A stretch of 64,000 nt of DNA, taken from positions 1-64,000 of the forward strand of contig NZ_BMPB01000012.1 in assembly GCF_014647375.1 (NCBI RefSeq). Reading direction: 5' to 3'. Of this stretch, positions 1 through 8,684 are shown piece after piece. This DNA comes from Parabacteroides faecis. GTDB taxonomy: Bacteria > Bacteroidota > Bacteroidia > Bacteroidales > Tannerellaceae. Numbering within the stretch: the first letter of the stretch is position 1; each line of letters opens with the position of its first letter. Made by a program: the position numbers and the translations under genes. The notes under the pieces were generated by a model. The model saw only the letters and a program-made list of their open reading frames with translations, did not search any database and was not told the DNA's origin.

Positions 1-54
1 GAGCTGCTCGATTGCCTTGTTCTTGATCCTTTCAAAATCAAATTCTTCACTCAT
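1..54 (-). CDS. IS256-like transposase, N-terminal fragment (runs off the window)
   Basis: Only the first 18 codons lie in the window. They read MSEEFDFERIKNKAIEQL on the minus strand, starting from the ATG at 52-54. This acidic then basic opening resembles the N-terminus of Bacteroidetes IS256-family (mutator-type DDE) transposases, which cut and paste the element. The catalytic part is outside the window. The family call rests on this short stretch plus an adjacent inverted repeat of the right kind, so it is moderate. Confidence 0.5.
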   Translation of the reverse strand, partial: MSEEFDFERIKNKAIEQL

Positions 55-58
55 AAAA

Positions 59-111
59 AAACTGTGTTAGCAAAGTTAATACTTTATTTGTTTGCTTTGC
101 TGACACAGTTT
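59..111. repeat. Inverted repeat at the insertion-sequence end
   Basis: Positions 59-75 (aaactgtgttagcaaag) and 95-111 (ctttgctgacacagttt) are complementary with a single mismatch over 17 bp, separated by 19 bp. The outer copy is probably the terminal repeat. The inner copy lies just upstream of the transposase start, where it could bind transposase or form an RNA hairpin that limits expression. Confidence 0.7.
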
Positions 112-168
112 AAATTACAGCCTCTGCAAGCCACCGGCCTTACCGAATCGGAGATACAGGCACTATAA
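112..168 (+). pseudogene. 3' remnant of an Rpn/PD-(D/E)XK-transposase-type gene
   Basis: In the plus frame ending with TAA at 166-168 the sequence reads PLQATGLTESEIQAL before the stop. An ATGL-x-EEI-type ending is common at the C-terminus of Bacteroidetes Rpn family (PD-(D/E)XK nuclease transposase) proteins. The upstream part is missing because the insertion-sequence end abuts it. The family call is from memory of that tail and is tentative. Confidence 0.4.
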
Positions 169-189
169 TCACTATACATTTATATATAG

Positions 190-219
190 CAGGCGATCTA
201 TACCAGGTTGCCTGTTTTA
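190..219 (+). terminator. Possible intrinsic terminator
   Basis: caggc at 190-194 pairs with gcctg at 210-214, with partial extra pairing in the loop, and is followed by ttttatt. It would end transcription of the gene remnant just upstream. The rest of 169-278 shows nothing else recognisable. Confidence 0.4.
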
Positions 220-278
220 TTATCACACTAAAACCTTATTCATGAAACAGCCAGTGTATAGCTTGTCTTATGCTCTAT

Positions 279-2300
279 TTATAGTTTTCCTTGCAACGTC
301 CCTATTGCTAACACTGTATTCCCAAAAATTATTACTGCATTTTTCAATGGATAGATAGTCGTAATATAAGCTGTTTTAGAACCAGTTGTTTTATAAGCAA
401 TAAAATAGCCGGAAGAAGTACGAAACGAATGATGTTCTTCTGTTCTAGTATGATTTTCGACATCCTTTAGAAAGTCTGACTCTTGAATCAATGTTGTAAT
501 AGTCGGTATTAATGGAGTCCCAGGTTGAAAAAAGGAAATCTGCTGACCATCTGAATACTTATCAAAGTCATCACGACGCATAGCTGTTGCATAATCAATA
601 TATTCAAAAGTGTGTCCTGCTGCTATGTGAACAATTCTATCAGGCTTAATGAGCACCTTACAACTTTGATTTGTAAACTCAATCTGGGAAGTAGACAATG
701 TACCGGCAAAATGAGTTAAAAAAATATTGTAATATTTGTATACCTCACTCCAATTAGGACTATAGGACTTACAAGCCATTACCGCCATTTTGACATTTGG
801 CGGTAATAGTGTATAAGTGGCAGTCAGATCAAATATATAAATCATGTCGCTGTCAGTGGTAGGCGTAAGGCACATCTCATTGAATACATTTGCTATATCA
901 GTCAGGGGCCATGTTTCTAGCAGAGTCAGGAAATGAGTACTTGATTTGCATAAGTTAACCAATGCTTCCAACCCTTCCGCTTTTTTGAGCAATGGAATCA
1001 TCTCCGAGATCCGCTCCAGTTTATTCTTTTCTAATGTTTTTATCAAACAGTCAATAATCTCATACCTGTTTTTGAGCAATGAGAGTTTACACAACTTTAA
1101 TAAGGTTTCTTCGGATGGGGAAGTCTGCTCGAAACTTTGGACAATTTTAATCAATGCGGTCATATCCCAAGATAGCTTAAGGAGCTCTATTACGGTATCC
1201 GGCTTATTCGCCAGGCGTTTGGGAGCTGCTTTTACTAGTTCCACGATAGTCGAATATTCATTGGAGAACATATTGCTCCCGTTCATTAGTTCGATTACAT
1301 GGTCTATATCCCATTCTGGGGGCATGGCGGCAAAAGAATAGATTGCTTTCTGCCATTTATTCCAGTTCTGTGCGCATTGAGCCACTTTTATGATGTCCTC
1401 GAAAGGACGTAGTCGTAGTCTGGGGGGGAAATCATAAGCAAACAACCCGTAATAATTCGGTGTTGTGAAATTAACAAGCAGTGTAAAATCGATTATCTCA
1501 TCTATTGACAGAAGGAAGTTGGCATTTCTTTTCGATGCCATTGCTGTAATGGCATCGATCTTCTCTTTAGCTCCTTTTTGGTATACCCCATCTATCAGTT
1601 TATCTACATCTGCCTCCTCCATCGTTTCGATAGCAGCAAAACTGAGTACCTCATTTGGAAGGTTTAGCAATAGTTGATTTTGTGTTATTCGGAGGATATT
1701 TGCGTACCATTGTTCTTGGGACAAAGAGACCGGATTAACAGTCGTATTACTGCTGGTGAGTGATTTCGTGTTCTGTTGTTCTTGGATAGTTACGTTCTGT
1801 ATCAACTGGATAAGCAACTTAAACTCCCAATCTTTAATACCCTTCAATATCGTAGCAAGCTTTGTCGATAGAGCGTAACAGACCCTTCCTATATCCTTCT
1901 TATTGTTTTCTGTCAATATACGAAGCAATTCTTTGTGGTATGCAGGATTACAGTTTTCTAATACTTTTTCCGCTGTAGGGATAGGGGTATCCCCTTTTTG
2001 AAGCTTTGCTTGTGCAGGTTTAAAAAATGTATTTATGTGTTGTGCTATTTCTTCTTGGATAGTTAATTGTTGGGGATTCGGTGCCGGAGATGTTCCCTGT
2101 TCCAATATACTGTTAACTTGAGCCTTGCTTTCTGGATTGGGAACGGTGAGATCTGGTATTTCTGGTTGTAATGAGGTGAGAGTCGGTGCTTCTGTTGGCT
2201 GTCCCAGCACCTGATGAATACTACGGGTTGATCCGGTTGGCATTGGAGTTCGACTTTCTGTTTTTATTGAAGCTTGTTGATATTTGTGTTTTTTACCCAT
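279..2300 (-). CDS. 673-residue protein with a possible BECR/EndoU-like C-terminal domain
   Basis: I do not recognise this protein as a whole. Residues 1-90 are rich in Pro, Thr, Ser and Gln and are probably disordered; no signal peptide is visible. About residues 90-545 look alpha-helical, with many Leu/Lys-rich helices such as a VIELLKLSWD type, suggesting a helical-repeat body. The last 118 residues change character: HIAAGH (H558, H563), then QQISFFQPGT (S589), then beta-rich strands ending in VIIFGNTVLAIGTLQ. Paired histidines followed by an S-F-F-x-P segment recall BECR-fold ribonucleases such as bacterial EndoU, but I cannot confirm that. It stands alone, with long intergenic regions on both sides and no obvious partner gene. 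Confidence 0.6.
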   Translation of the reverse strand: MGKKHKYQQASIKTESRTPMPTGSTRSIHQVLGQPTEAPTLTSLQPEIPDLTVPNPESKAQVNSILEQGTSPAPNPQQLTIQEEIAQHINTFFKPAQAKLQKGDTPIPTAEKVLENCNPAYHKELLRILTENNKKDIGRVCYALSTKLATILKGIKDWEFKLLIQLIQNVTIQEQQNTKSLTSSNTTVNPVSLSQEQWYANILRITQNQLLLNLPNEVLSFAAIETMEEADVDKLIDGVYQKGAKEKIDAITAMASKRNANFLLSIDEIIDFTLLVNFTTPNYYGLFAYDFPPRLRLRPFEDIIKVAQCAQNWNKWQKAIYSFAAMPPEWDIDHVIELMNGSNMFSNEYSTIVELVKAAPKRLANKPDTVIELLKLSWDMTALIKIVQSFEQTSPSEETLLKLCKLSLLKNRYEIIDCLIKTLEKNKLERISEMIPLLKKAEGLEALVNLCKSSTHFLTLLETWPLTDIANVFNEMCLTPTTDSDMIYIFDLTATYTLLPPNVKMAVMACKSYSPNWSEVYKYYNIFLTHFAGTLSTSQIEFTNQSCKVLIKPDRIVHIAAGHTFEYIDYATAMRRDDFDKYSDGQQISFFQPGTPLIPTITTLIQESDFLKDVENHTRTEEHHSFRTSSGYFIAYKTTGSKTAYITTIYPLKNAVIIFGNTVLAIGTLQGKL

Positions 2301-2786
2301 AATTATACTGCTGATTTTAAGAGATAATAAAATAAGTGTATCCTCCTATTTTTTCAGCCTGTAAGACTTAGGAGATATAACTTCGCAAATCTATATAAAA
2401 TACTTTGAATTATAAGCGATGTAGGCATATATATGTGTGTAATGTATTGAACTGTAAAGAGATGGAAAATTTGTTTGCAGGCTTAATAGTGTCGTTTACA
2501 AACAATATCTGTCGTTTGCAGGGATAAATTGCAAAATCGTTCACAATCTTTTGTATGGCATATAGCTCATCTGTATCTCTGTCTGGTAATATACTATGTG
2601 TTCAAAAATAGATGAAGTTAGTGATTGTTTAAATATTCCTATATATGAAGAATTATATTTTAGTAAGAATACTTTAATTATCAAAATGACTAGCTAAAAC
2701 GATCGTTTTTTTTAGTCATTTTGATTTTTTACAAAACGGTCGTTTATTATTCGGATCAGTTACAATAATCCATAAAAAACACTAGT
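2301..2786. other. AT-rich divergent intergenic region
   Basis: The 486 bases separate the minus-strand 673-residue gene from the plus-strand HU/DUF4469 pseudogene, so promoters for both should lie here. No gene is visible. The only clear structure is the palindromic cluster at 2680-2746. I did not find a clean TAnnTTTG box with a properly spaced TTTG. Confidence 0.6.
2680..2746. promoter_or_regulatory. Nested palindromes, possible operator
   Basis: A perfect 13-bp inverted repeat, atcaaaatgacta (2680-2692) and tagtcattttgat (2713-2725), encloses a perfect palindrome aaaacgatcgtttt (2696-2709). A near copy of the inner palindrome, aaaacggtcgttta, follows at 2733-2746. Two similar palindromes 37 bp apart, about 40-90 bp upstream of a start codon, look like paired protein-binding sites. 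The outer repeat could also form a hairpin in RNA. Confidence 0.5.
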
Positions 2787-3539
2787 ATGCAAAACAAATT
2801 ACGCGGATGGCTGGCAGACAACAGCTTAACGGCAGATCCGAAAGACCGGATTCTGGTACTGGACCCCGCAGGTGATGCCGGGCTTGAAGAAATCTACAAA
2901 GAGATGCTTGAAGAAGATACAGGACTCAGGCAATAGACTATGACTCATGTCGTTACACTCTTTCAACGTATTGTGGCACGCTTCCTGATGAACGGCTTTA
3001 ACGTCAATACCGGACTCTTCCATGCAGTGCCCCGTTTTACCGGAATTATCGAACAAGGCATCTGGAACCCCGAAAAGAACGGGATTTACGTCTCTTTCAT
3101 ACAAGATAAAATGATACGCGAAGAGATCGCAAAGACAGAAGTTGTCATAAAGGGAGAAAAGGCCGACGTGATGTATATCAGCGGCGTGGAAGACCGCAGC
3201 AACAACATGACCGACGGCAGCATGACACCCGGACGCAACTTCGCCATTTTCGGTGCTTACCTCCGTGTGGTGGGCGACAATGAAACGGTGGGGATCACTT
3301 TTCGCAATACCGCTACCGATGCCGTTGTCAAACTCGGCAACGACATGTTCAGCACCAACGATCCCGGCAAACTGATCTTTATCGTTCCTTCCGAACTAGG
3401 GAACGGAACTTACGAACTCACGATAACTACCCAGTATATGAAAGGGAAGAACGCTTTACGCAAAACTCCCCGTGTCATTTCCACCTCTGTATTTGTGGGC
3501 GACGGCAGTGGCGGCGGCGACCGTCCCGAGATCGAATAA
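2787..3539 (+). pseudogene. HU-like/DUF4469 DNA-binding protein split by an in-frame TAG
   Basis: Two segments in the same frame together match the Bacteroidetes DUF4469 family: an HU/IHF-like N-terminal half and a beta-sandwich C-terminal half. The first part (2787-2933, 49 residues, starting MQNKLRGWLADNSLTAD) stops at TAG 2934-2936. The second resumes as THVVTLFQRIVARFLMNGFN and contains TPGRNFAIFGAYLRVVGD and the DUF4469-like ending LPSELGNGTYELTITTQ-type strands. The stop falls where relatives have a charged residue just before HVV, so a single base change such as GAG to TAG explains it. The ATG at 2940 could in principle restart translation, giving a 199-residue protein without the first helices. 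It may be a recent loss or a sequencing error. Confidence 0.7.
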
Positions 3540-3540
3540 G

Positions 3541-3780
3541 TACGCCCTGTCCTTTCGCCGTACCCGGACCCCCGGCGTTCCCCTTGCAGGAACCGGGGCG
3601 TTCCCGATGCAGCGAAAGGATGGTTCCCCTGCCGGGAACCTGTGCGGTTGTTTCAAGGCTTCGGCGCCTTTTATCCGGTACAACAGACGGAACGCCCCGG
3701 ACGTAACCCCAAAACGGGTGAGCCGAAAACGGTCCCTTCCCGCCGGACAGCGAAGTTCCGTCCGGGAATTGCTTTTCTAA
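3541..3780. ncRNA. GC-rich multi-hairpin segment, candidate structured RNA
   Basis: This stretch is much richer in G+C than its surroundings and contains several perfect inverted repeats: tcctttcgc (3550-3558) with gcgaaagga (3612-3620), ccggggcgttcc (3593-3604) with ggaacgccccgg (3689-3700), ggttccc (3622-3628) with gggaacc (3634-3640), aaggc (3655-3659) with gcctt (3666-3670), and cccggac (3563-3569) with gtccggg (3760-3766). Open frames here show no protein-like composition. On the minus strand a TATCTTTG box sits at 3791-3798, which could drive transcription leftward through it, but no -33 TTTG is visible. Strand and function are unknown. Confidence 0.45.
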
Positions 3781-3837
3781 AAGATTTGAACAAAGATAAA
3801 ATAGAATAGAAGTGTTTACTAAAAAAATATAGGGAGT

Positions 3838-4200
3838 ATGAATATGGTAGATAAGCAGCAATGCGACAGGCAACGAAGTGGCTTGTTGCTTTTTTTGTTT
3901 TATATAGGGTGGTGGTTTCATAAAGTGGAAAAGATAATGCCTACAGGCTCAACCGACCTGTGGCGGAGAACTTCAAAACCGGTAATTGTCTTTTTGATGG
4001 TTTCGATGCTGGCTCTTGTCAATATGGCTGCCGTAGAAGCAAGGACGGTTACGATCGATTTGGATCAATTGAAAGATGGGGATAAATCTGAAGTAGATGG
4101 GTGGATGTTGGAGACCTATGGAACTACTCTTTGGTTAGAAGAGAGTCAAGCTTTACATCCCCTCTTTTTATTTGTTAAAATCACTACATCTAGTGATTGA
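3838..4200 (+). CDS. Small secreted or membrane-anchored hypothetical protein
   Basis: The frame gives 120 residues from the ATG at 3838. The ATG at 3937 (MPTGST) is an equally good start and would place a signal-like segment, PVIVFLMVSMLALVNMAA, closer to the N-terminus, followed by a plausible cleavage site at VEA-RT. The mature part is short, ending LFLFVKITTSSD. The stretch RTVTIDLDQLKDGDKSEVDGW resembles the opening of larger secreted beta-rich proteins, so this may be a truncated gene. It lies 57 bp before the first TonB receptor of the porphyrin cluster. No function can be assigned. Confidence 0.4.
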   Translation: MNMVDKQQCDRQRSGLLLFLFYIGWWFHKVEKIMPTGSTDLWRRTSKPVIVFLMVSMLALVNMAAVEARTVTIDLDQLKDGDKSEVDGWMLETYGTTLWLEESQALHPLFLFVKITTSSD

Positions 4201-4257
4201 TTGTCTTCTATCTTTCCTATTCCTTTGCAATCGTAAAATACTAATAGTTCGAACACG

Positions 4258-6576
4258 ATGAAACAACGCTACCTGTATGTCCTGACTGCCGGCTCTCTTC
4301 TTGGTTTACAAACGTTGAAGGCTGACGAAGTGAAAGTGAATATCAACGAGAATGATACGATCAAAACGTATAACATCGATGAGGTCATTGTGACTTCGTC
4401 TACGAAAGAGACGAACGATTTACGTTTGTTGCCTGGTTCTGTTTCCATCCTTTCCCCACAGGCTATTTCAGGACGTCAGATCGATGCGTTGAAAGATATC
4501 AGTTCGTTCGTTCCCAACCTGTATATGCCGGATTATGGTTCTAAGATGACTTCGGCTATTTATATCCGGGGTATCGGTGCACGGAGCAGCGGACAGTCGA
4601 TCGGACTGTATGTGGATAACGTGCCGTATCTGGATAAGAGCACATTCGATTTTGAACTCAATGATATCCAGCGTATGGAAGTGTTGCGTGGTCCGCAGGG
4701 AACTTTGTACGGACGTAATGCGATGGGAGGGATCGTGAATATTTATACACTTTCGCCGTTAAATTATCAGGGAACCAAAATCTCTTTATCCGGTGGAAAT
4801 TATGGGGCGTTCAAGGCGAAGGCTTCGCATTACAATAAATTGAGCGACCATGTAGGTATTTCTCTTAGCGGTTATTACGACCGGAATGACGGATTCTTTG
4901 TCAACGAATATAATAATACCCGGGCTGATAAAGAAGAATCGGCAGGTGGTCGTTTCAAACTGGACTGGCTTATCAAGCCGAACCTGAAAGCGCAATATAC
5001 ATTCAACTACGACTATGTCAATCAACGGGCTTTTCCTTACGGACTGTATGATAAGGCAACAGGGGTGGTCGCTCCGATCCGCATCAACGATCCCAGTTCC
5101 TATGAACGGAATATGCTGAATAATAGCCTTTATCTGGAATGGAAAACGGATAAGATACTGCTTTCTTCCACTACTGCCTACCAGTATCTGAAGGATGATA
5201 TGAAGATGGACCAGGATTATACGGAAAAGTCGGTATTTACCTTGAACCAGAAGCAGAAACAATATGCGTGGAGTGAAGAGGTAGCGATCCGATCCAATCA
5301 TAAAAAGAATTATCAATGGAGCTTCGGGGCATACGGTTTCTATAATAGTCTGAATACGGACGGACCGGTTATCTTTAAGGAGGATGGCCTGGAAGGTATT
5401 TTGCAGAAGGCATTTGATGAAATGGTCAAGAATCCGAAATTGACGGTGTATGGAGATGATAAGAAGCAGATTTATTTCCCCGGTTATTTTAAAACTCCGA
5501 CATTTGGTTTTGCTGCTTTTCATCAATCTACTTACAATAATTTGTTTGTAGAAGGATTGTCTGTAACAGCCGGTATCCGTTTGGATTATGAAAAAGCGAA
5601 GCTGAATTATGATTCGGCCGTAGATAGCATGAAGATCGGGGTAAAAGTAGGGCCGCGTCCGGAAATTGTTTTACCCGTCGATACCCGTTTGGAGGGAAAG
5701 ACATCACAGGATTTTTTGCAAGTCTTGCCTAAAGTCTCGTTGCGTTATCAGTGCAGTCCGGGAACATTTACATATATTTCTGTTGCCAGAGGGTATAAAA
5801 CCGGAGGGTATAATGTACAGATGTTTGGAGATTTGGTGCAGGAATATGCACGTTATGATTTGATGAATAAATTCATGCCTGCTATGGCTGAAAATTATAA
5901 GCCGTCGGCTGTAGAAGATGTGGCTTCTTATAAGCCGGAACATAGCTGGAACTATGAATTAGGTGTCCGTAGCGAATTGATAAAAGACCGGCTGAATGCT
6001 GAGTTGACACTTTTCTATATGGATATACAGGATATTCAGTTAACTACATTTGCAAAGACAGGTAGCGGCCGTATGATCACCAACGGCGGTAAAGCAGATA
6101 GCTATGGCGTGGAAGTAAGTCTTCGCAGCCGTATTGCCGAGGGATTGACTGCCGATCTGAATTATGGTTTTACCCGCGCTACTTTCCGTGATTACCTGGC
6201 GATCGACCGGGAAAGCAAACAAGAAGTGAATTACAAGGATAATTTTGTCCCTTACACTCCGCGCCATACCGTGAGCCTGGGACTTCAATATACGAAGTTA
6301 TTACGTAATTGCTGGTTGGATCAGTTTACCGTCTCAGCACAATGTTCCGGAGCAGGGAAGATCTTCTGGACGGAAAAGAATGATATCAGCCAGGATTTTT
6401 ATGCCGTATTGAATGCGAAGGCCGGTGTGCGCAAAGGCGCTGTCAGCCTGAATGTATGGAGCCGCAATATAACGAATACGGATTATCAGGCTTTTTATTT
6501 CGAATCATTCGATAATTCATTTATACAAAAAGGCAAACCGTTCCAGATCGGGGCAGAGGTTGCGGTAACTTTCTAA
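4258..6576 (+). CDS. TonB-dependent outer-membrane receptor (first of a tandem pair)
   Basis: This 772-residue protein has a signal peptide (residues 1-22), a TonB-box-like segment DEVIVTSS (41-48), a plug domain with RGPQGTLYGRNAMGG (144-158), and a 22-strand-type barrel ending in the aromatic EVAVTF typical of outer-membrane proteins. It lacks the N-terminal carboxypeptidase-like domain of SusC proteins and looks like the siderophore/heme class of receptors. It is 10 bp upstream of a clear paralog (shared PNL-MPDYGSK and YIRG-G segments) and leads an operon with a permease, hemN and protoporphyrinogen oxidase. Import of a porphyrin or heme precursor is therefore the best guess, inferred from context. 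A weak -7-like box TTCCTTTG lies at 4220-4227. Confidence 0.85.
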   Translation: MKQRYLYVLTAGSLLGLQTLKADEVKVNINENDTIKTYNIDEVIVTSSTKETNDLRLLPGSVSILSPQAISGRQIDALKDISSFVPNLYMPDYGSKMTSAIYIRGIGARSSGQSIGLYVDNVPYLDKSTFDFELNDIQRMEVLRGPQGTLYGRNAMGGIVNIYTLSPLNYQGTKISLSGGNYGAFKAKASHYNKLSDHVGISLSGYYDRNDGFFVNEYNNTRADKEESAGGRFKLDWLIKPNLKAQYTFNYDYVNQRAFPYGLYDKATGVVAPIRINDPSSYERNMLNNSLYLEWKTDKILLSSTTAYQYLKDDMKMDQDYTEKSVFTLNQKQKQYAWSEEVAIRSNHKKNYQWSFGAYGFYNSLNTDGPVIFKEDGLEGILQKAFDEMVKNPKLTVYGDDKKQIYFPGYFKTPTFGFAAFHQSTYNNLFVEGLSVTAGIRLDYEKAKLNYDSAVDSMKIGVKVGPRPEIVLPVDTRLEGKTSQDFLQVLPKVSLRYQCSPGTFTYISVARGYKTGGYNVQMFGDLVQEYARYDLMNKFMPAMAENYKPSAVEDVASYKPEHSWNYELGVRSELIKDRLNAELTLFYMDIQDIQLTTFAKTGSGRMITNGGKADSYGVEVSLRSRIAEGLTADLNYGFTRATFRDYLAIDRESKQEVNYKDNFVPYTPRHTVSLGLQYTKLLRNCWLDQFTVSAQCSGAGKIFWTEKNDISQDFYAVLNAKAGVRKGAVSLNVWSRNITNTDYQAFYFESFDNSFIQKGKPFQIGAEVAVTF

Positions 6577-6586
6577 AATAAATTAT

Positions 6587-8662
6587 ATGAAGGTATTATT
6601 CTTGTTCTGTTGTCTGTCGCTCTCTGTTTCCTTGGTAAAAGCAGACGACCAGGATACCACGAAAGTCCGTCAGATTGATTTGAACGAGGTTGTAGTCCAG
6701 TCATTCAAACAAAACAGGGATCTGCGCCTGGAGCCGCTGTCGGCATCGTCTGTTACCGGTACAGCCATACAGAATAAGAACATTACAAGTATCAAGGAAT
6801 TCAGTTCATTCATTCCGAACCTCTTTATGCCTGATTACGGCTCGAAGCTGACCTCTCCGGTCTATATCCGTGGGGTCGGCTCAAAGATCAACGCTCCTTC
6901 CGTCGGGCTTTATGTGGATGGTATCCCTTACTTTGAAAAGTCGGCATTCGATTTTGACTTTGCTGAAATAGACCGTGTCGAAGTGTTGCGCGGGCCACAA
7001 GGAACTTTATACGGACGTAACACGATGGGAGGGATCATCAACGTATATACCAAATCACCCCTGAAGTTTCAGGGAATGAACGCCTCGATCTCCAACGGAA
7101 CGTACGGTGTCCGCGATTATGCCCTTTCCCGCTATGCGAAGATAGGGGAGAAATTCGGCTATTCCCTTTCTGCCGATTATAGCAGGAGCGACGGCTATTT
7201 CACCAATACCTTTACCGACAAGAAGGCCGATGACCAGAAAAGTGGTTCCGGGCGTATTCGTCTGGAATGGCAGCCGACGCAGCAATGGTCGCTGGGTTTG
7301 ATGAGTTCCTACGATTATTCCAAACAGGGAGGATACCCTTATGCAGTCTGCGATTCGCTGACCCATAAGCCCGGTGAGGTAAACTATAACGACTATAGTT
7401 TTTATAAACGCGTTCTGTCGACAACCGGCCTTACAGCAGAGTATAAAGGAACCGAATATAGCCTGAGCAGTAAAACGGCCTTTCAATATCTGTCAGACCA
7501 TCAGGGTATCGACCAGGATTTTTCTCCGGCAAGCGTTTATTTTGCCCGGCAAGACCAGAAGCAGAAGATGTTTTCGGAAGAGCTGAATCTGAAATCGACA
7601 ACGGCCAATCGGTATAAATGGCTGTTCGGTGCTTTCGGATTCTGGCAGGGGATCGATAATACGGTGATACTCGATTATCTGGCACAAAAATACACAACCC
7701 GCAAATTCTATGATACGCCGACTTATGGCTTTGCCCTGTATCACCAGTCCACTTTCGATGATCTGTTGTTCGACGGCCTCTCCGCTACTTTCGGTATACG
7801 GTATGATTACGAACGTGCTTCTACCGATTTTGTCGGTTTCAAAGATACGGAAGAGAAAACGGAACAATCGGATGCTTTCTACAGTAAACTGAAATTCAGC
7901 CAGGTGACGCCTAAGTTTGCCTTACAGTATCTATTCCCGTCTTCCGGTATCCTTTATGCGACTGTGACCAAAGGATATAAGACCGGCGGATTCAATACCT
8001 CTTTCGAACGTGAAGAGGATCGCTCTTTCCGCCCGGAAACAAGCTGGAACTACGAGATAGGCGGTAAGCATCCATTTCTGGATAACCGCTTGCGTGCCGA
8101 TATCGCCTTCTTCTGGATCGACTGGAAGAATCAGCAGATCAGCCAGACCCTTCCCTCCGGACGTGGTTCGATGTTGACCAATGCCGGACGGAGCGAGAGT
8201 AAAGGGGTAGAGGTTAGCTTGCAGGGGAATCCGGTGAACGGGCTGATGGTGCAGGTGAATTATGGTTTCACCCATGCTACGTTTAAGGAGTATGTCGATG
8301 AGAAGAAAAAGATCGATTATTCGGGCAATTATCTCCCGATGGTGCCTTCGCATACCTTTGCCGTCGGTGCCGATTATACGATTCCGACACCTTGTTCCCA
8401 TATCGACCGTATCATGATCAGTACGAATTTTACCGGAGTGGGACGGATCCACTGGAAAGAGGATAACAAAGTTTCCCAACCTTTTTACGGACAATTGAAC
8501 GGAAAAGTGTCAATAACCAAAGGATTCGCTACCTTTGCAATCTGGGCAAAGAATATCACCGATACACAATATACCGCTTTTTATTTCGAATCGGCAGGAA
8601 AAGGTCTGGCACAGTCGGGCCGGCCGTTTACGATTGGCGGAAGTGTGGCGATAGCACTTTGA
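6587..8662 (+). CDS. TonB-dependent outer-membrane receptor (second of a tandem pair)
   Basis: A 691-residue receptor with a signal peptide (1-19), a TonB-box-like NEVVVQSF (33-40), the plug motif RGPQGTLYGRNTMGG (135-149) and a barrel ending in GGSVAIAL. It is shorter than its upstream paralog mainly in extracellular loops: the first protein has an extra stretch around KTSQDFLQVLPKVSLRYQ and before SWNYELG. The two probably arose by tandem duplication and may bind related but different ligands. The next gene, an inner-membrane permease, starts 22 bp downstream, suggesting one transcript. The ligand is inferred from the heme genes that follow. Confidence 0.85.
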   Translation: MKVLFLFCCLSLSVSLVKADDQDTTKVRQIDLNEVVVQSFKQNRDLRLEPLSASSVTGTAIQNKNITSIKEFSSFIPNLFMPDYGSKLTSPVYIRGVGSKINAPSVGLYVDGIPYFEKSAFDFDFAEIDRVEVLRGPQGTLYGRNTMGGIINVYTKSPLKFQGMNASISNGTYGVRDYALSRYAKIGEKFGYSLSADYSRSDGYFTNTFTDKKADDQKSGSGRIRLEWQPTQQWSLGLMSSYDYSKQGGYPYAVCDSLTHKPGEVNYNDYSFYKRVLSTTGLTAEYKGTEYSLSSKTAFQYLSDHQGIDQDFSPASVYFARQDQKQKMFSEELNLKSTTANRYKWLFGAFGFWQGIDNTVILDYLAQKYTTRKFYDTPTYGFALYHQSTFDDLLFDGLSATFGIRYDYERASTDFVGFKDTEEKTEQSDAFYSKLKFSQVTPKFALQYLFPSSGILYATVTKGYKTGGFNTSFEREEDRSFRPETSWNYEIGGKHPFLDNRLRADIAFFWIDWKNQQISQTLPSGRGSMLTNAGRSESKGVEVSLQGNPVNGLMVQVNYGFTHATFKEYVDEKKKIDYSGNYLPMVPSHTFAVGADYTIPTPCSHIDRIMISTNFTGVGRIHWKEDNKVSQPFYGQLNGKVSITKGFATFAIWAKNITDTQYTAFYFESAGKGLAQSGRPFTIGGSVAIAL

Positions 8663-8684
8663 TATGGCTTACATCTGATAAGAT

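Larger units (their letters stand above)
1..111 (-). mobile_element. End of an IS256-like insertion sequence
   Basis: The segment carries the transposase start and, beyond it, an inverted repeat whose outer copy ends at about 111 (ctttgctgacacagttt). The ctgtgtcag-type terminus is of the kind seen on IS256-group elements. Immediately outside, the sequence becomes an open reading tail of an unrelated gene (112-168), which fits an insertion boundary near 111. The other end and the target duplication are outside the window. Confidence 0.5.

Noticed and set aside
3475-3921. A 148-codon minus-strand frame across the GC-rich segment
   Set aside because: It overlaps the end of the DUF4469 gene and the start of the next plus-strand gene, and its Arg/Pro/Gly-rich product has no domain pattern; high GC keeps stops away.
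4786-5526. Long minus-strand frame inside the first TonB receptor
   Set aside because: Shadow of a strongly supported receptor gene; the product is rich in Ile and Arg with no family features.
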